Assembly: GCA_945890595.1 (NCBI GenBank)
Contig: CAMDCQ010000146.1
Location: 1-6,104 of the forward strand
Direction of reading: 5' to 3'
DNA: 6,104 nucleotides
From: Chitinophaga pinensis
Lineage (GTDB): Bacteria; Bacteroidota; Bacteroidia; NS11-12g; UBA9320
The translations under genes and the position numbers were made by a program. The notes beneath the pieces were generated by a model. That model saw only the letters and a list, made by a program, of their open reading frames with translations, searched no databases and had not been told where the DNA came from. The first letter of the stretch is position 1; the number at the start of each line of letters is the position of its first letter. Shown piece after piece: positions 1 through 6,104 of this stretch.

Positions 1-1
1 A

Positions 2-349
2 TTTCGTGAAAAAGGTTCTGGGACACGTCAGACTATGGAGAATTTCATCTTACAAAATAATTTATCTGTCTTACGTAAAATGGAACTAACCTCAAATGAG
101 GCTGTAAAACAAGCATTGTTGGCAGGGTTAGGGTATTCTATAATGCCGCTTATCGGTATTCGCAATGAGTTAGCTAAAAATGAGTTGCAAATTGTGCCTA
201 TTAAAGGACTACCCATAATAACCACTTGGAGTCTAATTTGGCTAAAAGGAAAGAAACGAACCCCTGTGTCTGGTGCTTTTTTAGAATATCTGACGAATGA
301 GAAGTTCAGAATTATTCAGGAAAAATTTAGCTGGTATGAACAGTATTGA
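2..349 (+). CDS. LysR-family transcriptional regulator, C-terminal part (5' end outside window)
   Basis: This is the end of a LysR-type DNA-binding transcription regulator. Only the last 115 codons are present, and the reading frame is open from base 2 with no start needed inside the window. The fragment is the second half of the inducer-binding (periplasmic-binding-protein-like) domain. It opens with FREKGSGTRQ, the loop that in many LysR proteins (CbbR/CysB-like) contributes to the ligand pocket, and continues with the typical block ELTSNEAVKQALLAGLGYS followed by IMPLIG. The helix-turn-helix half would lie to the left of the window. It converges with the next gene, with 24 bases between the two stop codons. 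The ligand and targets cannot be told from this part. The family assignment is secure from motif recognition; the ATG at 35 is an internal methionine, not the true start. Confidence 0.88.
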   Translation, partial: FREKGSGTRQTMENFILQNNLSVLRKMELTSNEAVKQALLAGLGYSIMPLIGIRNELAKNELQIVPIKGLPIITTWSLIWLKGKKRTPVSGAFLEYLTNEKFRIIQEKFSWYEQY

Positions 350-373
350 GGTAGGCTATGCCTTGAATCTCTA

Positions 374-937
374 TTAGAATATCGTTCCTGTGCCGTAAAG
401 TAATCCTAACGCATTTATTCCCAAAGAGTAACTAATTCCTGCATACATGACAAAATTCGAACCTCGCATTATTCTGAAGCGTCCAGCTATAATAGGTGCA
501 ATACGCAAGTTGTCATTCTTGTTAAATAACACACTGGTTAATGGGCCTGCTTCAAATTCAATTTTTGATGTGGAATCAATTTTGAATTCGAAAACCTTAA
601 AGGTTAATCCTGTCCCGAGGGTTGGTGCTGCTCGCTCACTAACGGTTTTGCCGTCTATTACAAATTGTTTTGTTTCCGTAGCCAAATTAAAAAACACAGG
701 GATTCTCATGGTCTTGTGAGGTCTAAGCTCTGCAAAAAATAAAATAGCATTTGTAGGTACAACCAGGGCTTCTTGCGTGCGGAGGTCAATTTGCTTACTG
801 TTAGAAATAAACAATAATGATTGACCAAAACTTAGCTCAAAGTGTTGGTTTTTAAATAATGAATCTCTAATACTGGCTTTCGATACAAAGTGTGTACAAA
901 TTAAAAGGAGTAGTAAAATATTTTTTGATTGCGTCAT
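374..937 (-). CDS. Secreted protein, probable small outer-membrane beta-barrel
   Basis: The 187-residue product is not a family I can name. Residues 1-21 form a signal peptide: a Lys at 5, a hydrophobic run at 7-13, and a likely signal peptidase I site after Ser-Lys-Ala (19-21). The Cys at 14 is preceded by Ile rather than Gly, Ala or Ser, so it is not a good lipobox. The mature part is rich in stretches of alternating polar and hydrophobic residues (about 32-39, 62-72, 76-84, 105-118, 124-138, 143-158, 160-173, 176-187), and it ends in Phe, as many beta-barrels recognised by the BAM complex do. An eight-stranded barrel in the outer membrane is the best inference. The start is ATG with no Shine-Dalgarno site but a good Bacteroidota promoter match just upstream. 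It lies 115 bases after the PBP1A gene on the same strand and is probably its own transcription unit. Confidence 0.8.
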   Translation of the reverse strand: MTQSKNILLLLLICTHFVSKASIRDSLFKNQHFELSFGQSLLFISNSKQIDLRTQEALVVPTNAILFFAELRPHKTMRIPVFFNLATETKQFVIDGKTVSERAAPTLGTGLTFKVFEFKIDSTSKIEFEAGPLTSVLFNKNDNLRIAPIIAGRFRIMRGSNFVMYAGISYSLGINALGLLYGTGTIF

Positions 938-959
938 AGAATTGCAGTTATATGGTTTT

Positions 960-992
960 CAAATTTACCAAATTACGGCAATGTTTATTCAA
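960..992 (-). promoter_or_regulatory. Bacteroidota-type promoter for the beta-barrel gene
   Basis: Read on the minus strand, TAAATTTG (967..960) matches the -7 consensus TAnnTTTG exactly. A TTG (992..990) sits 22 bases upstream, where the -33 element is expected (reported spacing in Flavobacterium is roughly 17-23). The -7 element ends 22 bases before the ATG at 937, which predicts a leader of only about 15 bases. This is pattern matching to a known consensus, not a measured start. Confidence 0.6.
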
Positions 993-1052
993 TCATCTAA
1001 ATCCGACATACGCGTAAACGTTTAATCAATACAATGATGTAGCGCAAAGAGT

Positions 1053-3344
1053 CTAAAATAAATCTTTATCATTTACAGATCCCTCTGCATTTTCAGCGTC
1101 ACTGTTATTTTGCCCTCCAACGTAATTGTCGCAATTCAGATCTATGGTCATCTCAATATCTGGCGCTTTGAAAATCCCACGACCCCAGTTCATCTTAGAG
1201 CTAGCGTAAATTCGTTGCATGTATTCTCCAAATATGGGCAATGCCATATTAGCACCTTGTCCCAATGCGGTACTTCTAAAATGTACATTTCGCTCATCTG
1301 CTCCAACCCAACATCCACTCACTAAATTTGGTGTAATACCCATAAACCAGCCGTCAGAGTTATTCTGAGTTGTTCCGGTTTTTCCTCCAATGGAGACATC
1401 TCCGGGTATTTTATAATTGCGTCGCAGTCTAGCAGCGGTTCCGCCAGACATGGTAACTCGCTCAAGCATTTTACAGATAATATACGCAGATTGCATTCTA
1501 AGAGCCTCATTTCTTTTTGGCGTAAATTCTTCAAGTACATTTCCGTTTTTGTCCTCTATTCTCGTTACAAAAATAGGTTCTACAAAAGTGCCTCCATTTA
1601 CAAAAGTACCATAGGCCCCAACCATTTCAAATACCGAAATATCCATGGTGCCAAGACAAATAGACGGATAAGGTTCAAACTTACTATCGTCTATTCCCAT
1701 ATTAGCTGCAGTTTGTTTTACAACCTCAGCACTATTTGGACCGAGTCGTTTCATAATTCGGGCTGTTATCGTATTAACTGATTGTTGTAAGCCTTGATAA
1801 AAAGTGAGTTCTGAGGCAGTTTTACCTGAGTTTTGTGGTGACCATTGCATTCCGTTTCCATATTCTACAACTACGGGTCCAGTGCTTTCTACCTCACATG
1901 GTTGAATCTTATCGTCGTCTAGCCCTCTTGCGTAAACAAAAGGTTTGAAAGTAGAGCCAACTTGCCGTCCCGATTTTTTATTCACGTGATCGTATTGAAA
2001 ATGTGTATGATTAATTCCTCCAACCCAGGCCTTTATAAATCCTGTTTGTGGCTCAAAGCTCATAAATCCAGTGTGCAATATTTGCTTCACATATCTAAGA
2101 GAATCCATCGGACTTAACACGGTATCAATATCCCCTTTCCAGGAGAATAAACTCATTTTAACGGGTTTATTGAGATGATAATTGATGGAATCTTTATTGC
2201 TACCATAAGCTTTTTTAAGGTCACGATAACGCTGCGAACTTTTTATCATACGTGCAGGATAATCTGGGTCTGCAACCATATCTCCTCGTTCATCTTCTTT
2301 GTAGAAAGGATCTCTGCCTCTTCCTTTGGTTTCGTTCCAAAACTGCTGTTGTAGCTTAGCCATATGATTGGATACAGCAGCTTCTGCAAACGCTTGTAAC
2401 TTAGAATCTATGGTAGTGTATATCTTAAGTCCGTCATCATAGATGTTATATTTAACTCCTGTCTCTGCTTCATATTTGCGTGTCCAGTCTTTCATCCACT
2501 GATCAAGATACGATCGAAAGTAAGTGGCAAGGCCACTATTGTGGTCCACAAAGTTATGATTTGCAACTAATGGTATTTTTTTCAAGCTGTCACATTCTTG
2601 TTCATCTAGAAAATTGTATTTTTCCATTTGATTCAATACCACGTTCCGCCTGCGGGTAGCATTTTCAGGGTTTCGTACAGGATTATAGTAGGTGTTAGCT
2701 TTTAACATACCTACAAGTACGGCGGCTTCTTCTATTTTTAAATCTTTTGTTTTTTTATTAAAATATCGTTTGGATGCAGATTTTATGCCGTAGCTATTGC
2801 CATAAGGTACCGTGTTAAAGTACATAAGAATGATTTCATCTTTTGTATAACGCTTCTCTATTTCTATGGCTAAAAACCATTCTTTTATTTTTTGAATTAG
2901 TCTAAACGCAATATTATCGGCTCTCTCTTGAAATAAATTTAATGCCAATTGTTGCGTAATGGTACTTCCTCCGCCGTCACTTCCTAGTCGAATAATAGCT
3001 CGAGTTAAAGCTTTTGCATCTATACCACTATGCTTGTAAAATCGGGCGTCTTCTGTCGCTATTAAAGCATTCTTAAGGTAGGGCGGTATGTCTGAAAAAT
3101 CACAATTGGTTCTGTCTTCTTGATAAAACATTTTACCCAAAACGGTATTGTCAGACGAGTATATTTCGGAAGCCAACTTTGTTTTGGGGTTTTCTAACTC
3201 TGTAGTATCTGGTAATGCACCCCAAATACCAATCTTGATACTTGCCAGGAATAACACACCGATTAAAACGGTAATACCAAACCATTTCCATATTTTGATA
3301 GCCCACGATTGGCTAGCTATAGCTGTTTGTTTTTTTGATGCCAT
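1053..3344 (-). CDS. mrcA: Bifunctional penicillin-binding protein 1A (glycosyltransferase/transpeptidase)
   Basis: This class A PBP polymerises lipid II into glycan strands and cross-links the peptides, anchored in the inner membrane with its catalytic domains in the periplasm. In its 763 residues I see: a short cytoplasmic tail and membrane helix at about 18-40; a GT51 glycosyltransferase domain (about 60-235) with ATEDARFYKHSG (catalytic Glu98), GGSTITQQLALNLF (125-138), the second catalytic Glu155 in Lys-Ile-Lys-Glu, and TKDEIILMYFN (167-177); a linker of about 115 residues; then the transpeptidase with STFK (Ser464 nucleophile, Lys467), SVN (522-524) and KTGT (655-658). All catalytic residues are present. 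The tail after about 728 is acidic and Asn-rich and is probably disordered. The ATG lies 5 bases after the stop of the upstream TPR gene, so the two are cotranscribed and translation may be coupled; no Shine-Dalgarno site is seen. Length and motifs fit flavobacterial PBP1A, with no sign of truncation. Confidence 0.97.
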   Translation of the reverse strand: MASKKQTAIASQSWAIKIWKWFGITVLIGVLFLASIKIGIWGALPDTTELENPKTKLASEIYSSDNTVLGKMFYQEDRTNCDFSDIPPYLKNALIATEDARFYKHSGIDAKALTRAIIRLGSDGGGSTITQQLALNLFQERADNIAFRLIQKIKEWFLAIEIEKRYTKDEIILMYFNTVPYGNSYGIKSASKRYFNKKTKDLKIEEAAVLVGMLKANTYYNPVRNPENATRRRNVVLNQMEKYNFLDEQECDSLKKIPLVANHNFVDHNSGLATYFRSYLDQWMKDWTRKYEAETGVKYNIYDDGLKIYTTIDSKLQAFAEAAVSNHMAKLQQQFWNETKGRGRDPFYKEDERGDMVADPDYPARMIKSSQRYRDLKKAYGSNKDSINYHLNKPVKMSLFSWKGDIDTVLSPMDSLRYVKQILHTGFMSFEPQTGFIKAWVGGINHTHFQYDHVNKKSGRQVGSTFKPFVYARGLDDDKIQPCEVESTGPVVVEYGNGMQWSPQNSGKTASELTFYQGLQQSVNTITARIMKRLGPNSAEVVKQTAANMGIDDSKFEPYPSICLGTMDISVFEMVGAYGTFVNGGTFVEPIFVTRIEDKNGNVLEEFTPKRNEALRMQSAYIICKMLERVTMSGGTAARLRRNYKIPGDVSIGGKTGTTQNNSDGWFMGITPNLVSGCWVGADERNVHFRSTALGQGANMALPIFGEYMQRIYASSKMNWGRGIFKAPDIEMTIDLNCDNYVGGQNNSDAENAEGSVNDKDLF

Positions 3345-3349
3345 AAGGC

Positions 3350-5920
3350 TTATTTATATTTTTGATTGAAAAATAGAATGTACTCTGATTCTTTGGTACT
3401 TGTCACTAATGTTTTGAAATTAGTCTCAGTTATAGCATAGAATTTAACTCCTGATAAGCCGGCATCGGTCAAAAACACTTTGTTTCTTTCTAACTCTTGA
3501 TGATAGTCTAGCGCTAACTTTTGAGTTTCAAACTGCTTAATGTAATACAATTGCTTATCTCCGAATATCATGCTGCGGACAATCATTTTCCGTCCTGGGA
3601 AAAACCGTTCGTTGTATTCAGTTAGTTGTACTTCAACCTTATTTGGGTCAACAGTAGTCCCTGTGATTGCATAGTAAAAGACACCTTCTTCCCCTGAGAA
3701 TAAAGTATTGGAAGTAGTCGTAGCGTCTGTACTCAGCAATCTCAGTGTATAGGCGGCAATATCTCCTATTTCATTACCCGCATAAGCATCTTGTACCACT
3801 TTTAATTCGTTTAGGTAGGCCTCTTTTCCTTTGGTTTTTCCAATGGTCAATGCATAAAGGTAATCTACTTTGCCCTGAATAGAACTGCCTGGATATTGAA
3901 TATCTATTTCTTTTTTGATGGCAAGGGTAGTATTAAAATTCTCTGATTTAAACGATTCGTACATCTCCTCATACTTGTGGATAGCATCGATGTCAGCATT
4001 GTCTTCTTGAATAGCAACAGCATTTAAGACGTTATTATAAAGTGTTTCAGGAAATCGAGTCGCGATTATCGTCGCATATTTTTCAGCTTCAGCACTATTT
4101 CCTAGTTCTGTCCCGTTTTTAGATAAATAAAATAGCGCTTCCGGTTCGTGAATTGTGGTAGGATAACGTTTAAGTAAAGTGGTTAAATTGAGTTTACTTT
4201 CATTATACTCTTTGAGTTCTTCAAAGTATATTTTACCGTTACTCATGTAGGCGTCTGCTATTTGTTTATTAGCAAGTAGTAATGACGTGGCAGTAAATGG
4301 AATATTGGCGTAAAATTTCTTTTTGTCTGCAGATACATCCTTTAGTATTTCATTCTGCTCTTCGTCTTCGGCAAGCAGAGTTGGTTGTTCTTCATCATCT
4401 TTCTTTTGCTCTTCTTTATCTTTTAGTTCATTACCCATTGAGCCTCTATTTATAAATCTCCAAAAATCACTATGCTGTCTATTCCCCCATATTCGATTAA
4501 AGTCTGAAGACCCACGACCGACTGCACTAGTATTGTAAAAATACCAAATATTGCCAGATTGACTTAAATCTTGAATTGGCATCCCTCCTGTATTTCGGGC
4601 GTTTAATTTTGCTTGCTCAGCTTTTATTTGAGCCTCTTCTTTGGCTTTCCTTTCTTGTTCTTGTTCATTGGCAAGCATATTTTCCACTCGCTTGTCTAGC
4701 TCGGCTCTATCTAGTTTGCTTAATGCAATTAAGCTGTCTTGTGTACTAATGGTCTTTATATTTTCAATTAGTTTGGAAAGGACGGTATGCTTTGCTTTTA
4801 TTTTTTCAACATCAGGATACTTCTCAGGAATAATAGCTACGGTACTGTCAAAGTAGGACTGAGCTTTTTCATAATTCCGCTCATTAAAAAAGTAGTCAGC
4901 TAAGTAAAGATAGGTTTTTGTATGTTGGGTATTATTGTTTTTAAAGCTGGTGGAAGAACGTAGCATATATTCGAGTCCTTGATCTTTGTTGTTACCCGCA
5001 AATTCAAGCATTGCCAACTCGTAATAAATCTGATCGTAATAATCGATGTTTTTATCATCGTCAAGCATACGTTTTAAGTATTTTTTTGTTTTCTGTAAGC
5101 CTTGTGCACCAGCTTCCGCAGAACTTCTAGCTAAGCCTAAATTAGCTTGGAATACATATTCATAGGGTGCATTCGTTTTTAATACTTTAATAAAACTTTC
5201 TCCTGCTTTTTTATAATTTTTATTTTCCAGATACAATTGACCAAGAACAAAATTAATACGATACCTCAAGGTTTTATTCTTAACTCCTGAAAGGCCAGCA
5301 GTAAGTAATTTTATGGCTTCGTTTTTTTTGTTTTGTTTAGCAAGCAAATCACCTGCAGAAAGATTAAGATCTGTTTTAAAATCTTTATTAGTTGATTTGT
5401 TTTCTTTTAACACACTATAGATAGCCTCCGCATCGTCGTACTTTCCCTGTTGTATGTAGCTTTTCATTAACCACAATTGACTCAAAGCTTTTATGTGCTC
5501 ATCAGTATAGCTAGTATTTACAAATTGAAAGGTTTCAATTGATGAAAAATAGTCTCCACTAAAAAATTGTGTCTGACCAATTAAAAAATAGGCGTCATCA
5601 GCCCATTTACTTCGGGGTTTATTTTGAATTACTTTGGAAGCCTTTTTCATTACTTCCTCCATAGCAGGTCTTAACGCCTTCAAATCTTCCGACGTTCCAT
5701 AGGGATAAACAGAAATATAATCTGAAAAATCATCCTTCTGTTTGGATGCCAAGTCTACCAAAGCGGTATTCATTTTCTGATCTGCGTTAAAATAAATATT
5801 GAACCGTGCAATCATATTATTCCAATTCTTTTTTACCCATGGGTCTTTTTTTGACTGTCCATGTGCGTTGTTTACTATGCTCAATAGTAAAATGAGTGCT
5901 ATAAATTTAGTTATTTTCAA
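3350..5920 (-). CDS. porW: Secreted TPR protein of the SprE/PorW type (type IX secretion / gliding)
   Basis: The 856-residue product resembles SprE (Flavobacterium gliding) and PorW (Porphyromonas), envelope proteins required for type IX secretion. A signal peptide covers 1-21 or so (Lys2, Lys5, hydrophobic 6-16, cleavage near Ala-His-Gly). Then come KNWNNMIARFNIYFNA (31-46), characteristic of the family as I remember it; helical TPR-like repeats at about 100-375; a charged coiled coil (405-443); a Trp-rich block (457-492) with WYFYN, WGNR and FWRF; an acidic linker (500-528); further helical repeats (about 540-730); and an alpha/beta C-terminal domain (746-856) ending in YILFFNQKY. The start is TTG: the frame is closed by TAA eleven codons upstream with no ATG between, and the next Met (36) would lose the signal peptide. 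The protein contains no cysteine, so it cannot be a lipoprotein as described for SprE and PorW. It is the first gene of an operon with PBP1A. The family call is from recognition; secretion or gliding in this organism is not shown by the window. Confidence 0.72.
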   Translation of the reverse strand: MKITKFIALILLLSIVNNAHGQSKKDPWVKKNWNNMIARFNIYFNADQKMNTALVDLASKQKDDFSDYISVYPYGTSEDLKALRPAMEEVMKKASKVIQNKPRSKWADDAYFLIGQTQFFSGDYFSSIETFQFVNTSYTDEHIKALSQLWLMKSYIQQGKYDDAEAIYSVLKENKSTNKDFKTDLNLSAGDLLAKQNKKNEAIKLLTAGLSGVKNKTLRYRINFVLGQLYLENKNYKKAGESFIKVLKTNAPYEYVFQANLGLARSSAEAGAQGLQKTKKYLKRMLDDDKNIDYYDQIYYELAMLEFAGNNKDQGLEYMLRSSTSFKNNNTQHTKTYLYLADYFFNERNYEKAQSYFDSTVAIIPEKYPDVEKIKAKHTVLSKLIENIKTISTQDSLIALSKLDRAELDKRVENMLANEQEQERKAKEEAQIKAEQAKLNARNTGGMPIQDLSQSGNIWYFYNTSAVGRGSSDFNRIWGNRQHSDFWRFINRGSMGNELKDKEEQKKDDEEQPTLLAEDEEQNEILKDVSADKKKFYANIPFTATSLLLANKQIADAYMSNGKIYFEELKEYNESKLNLTTLLKRYPTTIHEPEALFYLSKNGTELGNSAEAEKYATIIATRFPETLYNNVLNAVAIQEDNADIDAIHKYEEMYESFKSENFNTTLAIKKEIDIQYPGSSIQGKVDYLYALTIGKTKGKEAYLNELKVVQDAYAGNEIGDIAAYTLRLLSTDATTTSNTLFSGEEGVFYYAITGTTVDPNKVEVQLTEYNERFFPGRKMIVRSMIFGDKQLYYIKQFETQKLALDYHQELERNKVFLTDAGLSGVKFYAITETNFKTLVTSTKESEYILFFNQKYK

Positions 5921-6104
5921 ACTAGTAGTATTAGTATTACCTTTGTTAGCTTATTAACTGAAGAGCAGCAAAAATATTTTAATTATACGTCAATCATTAA
6001 TAAAAAGTGGGTTCTTTCCGAAAAAAAATATCAACTACATTCCGAAATAGGTACAGAATAATCCTAAGAAGAGATGAGAATTTGGAAGAAAAATTGTCAA
6101 TCAC
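5921..6104. other. Region upstream of the TPR gene, possible edges of neighbouring genes
   Basis: No complete gene fits here. On the minus strand a frame is open from the window edge (6104) to a TAA at 5985..5983, about 40 codons, rich in Ile, Leu and Phe; it could be the tail of an upstream gene on the same strand, but an AT-rich spacer can give this by chance. On the plus strand an ATG at 6074 after a purine-rich AAGAAGAG starts MRIWKKNCQS and is open to the edge, so a divergent gene is equally possible. Both cannot be real over the full overlap. The octamer TTCCGAAA occurs twice (6016-6023 and 6040-6047). Confidence 0.4.
5969..5993 (-). promoter_or_regulatory. Candidate promoter of the TPR-PBP1A operon
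   Basis: On the minus strand TATTTTTG (5976..5969) matches the Bacteroidota -7 consensus TAnnTTTG, and a TTG lies at 5993..5991. The spacer is only 14 bases, shorter than the usual 17 or more, so the -33 part is doubtful. The -7 element lies 48 bases before the TTG start codon, giving a leader of about 40 bases. AT-rich sequence produces such matches by chance fairly often. Confidence 0.4.

Noticed and set aside
40..55. Pseudogene hypothesis for the LysR fragment because only about 104 codons follow the first ATG
   Set aside because: The frame is open to the window edge with recognisable LysR sequence before that ATG, so the gene is cut by the window rather than broken.
353..363. Small hairpin AGGC-TAT-GCCT between the convergent LysR and beta-barrel genes as a two-way terminator
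   Set aside because: The stem has only 4 pairs and no T-run follows on either strand.
447..719. 90-codon open frame on the plus strand
   Set aside because: It lies fully inside the secreted-protein gene on the other strand, which has a signal peptide, promoter match and coherent strand pattern; this frame shows no domain.
2814..2846. PBP1A motif TKDEIILMYFN lacks the Glu found in the usual ILExY version, suggesting a dead glycosyltransferase
   Set aside because: The second catalytic glutamate of GT51 enzymes (E. coli PBP1b Glu290) lies in the earlier R/K-K-x-x-E motif, which is intact here as Lys152-Ile-Lys-Glu155.
4323..4538. Ser/Cys-rich open frame on the plus strand
   Set aside because: It is the antisense of the acidic Glu-rich linker of the TPR protein (GAA/GAG codons read as TTC/CTC), so its composition is an artefact.
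6016..6047. Repeated octamer TTCCGAAA as an operator pair
   Set aside because: An 8-base repeat in about 180 AT-rich bases is near chance expectation, and it lies beyond the candidate promoter without symmetry.

Overview
The window looks like chromosomal DNA from a member of the Bacteroidota, most likely of the Flavobacteriia. The evidence is AT-rich coding sequence, no Shine-Dalgarno sites at the gene starts, two matches to the Bacteroidota promoter core TAnnTTTG, and protein families typical of the phylum. No mobile element, CRISPR array, tRNA, rRNA or phage gene is visible. I see no clear new defence or mobile system. The most interesting part is a cell-envelope gene pair that may link type IX secretion or gliding to peptidoglycan synthesis.

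Layout from left to right: (1) The last 115 codons of a LysR-family regulator run off the left edge on the plus strand. (2) A 187-residue secreted protein, probably a small outer-membrane beta-barrel, lies convergent to it on the minus strand. It has its own promoter-like site at 960-992. (3) A 763-residue bifunctional penicillin-binding protein of the PBP1A class lies on the minus strand with all glycosyltransferase and transpeptidase motifs intact. (4) Directly upstream on the same strand, 5 bases away, is an 856-residue secreted TPR protein that resembles SprE/PorW of the type IX secretion system. It appears to start at TTG and lacks the lipoprotein cysteine described for the family. (5) The last 184 bases hold the upstream region of that operon, with a candidate promoter and possible edges of further genes.

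The TPR protein and PBP1A are almost certainly cotranscribed and probably translationally coupled. Both act at the envelope: PBP1A polymerises and cross-links glycan strands from the inner membrane, while SprE/PorW proteins are known as periplasmic or outer-membrane-associated parts of type IX secretion. The C-terminal part of this TPR protein has a predicted fold order reminiscent of peptidoglycan-binding SPOR domains, so a physical link to the cell wall is a testable idea. The beta-barrel gene downstream has its own promoter, and the LysR gene is a separate unit.
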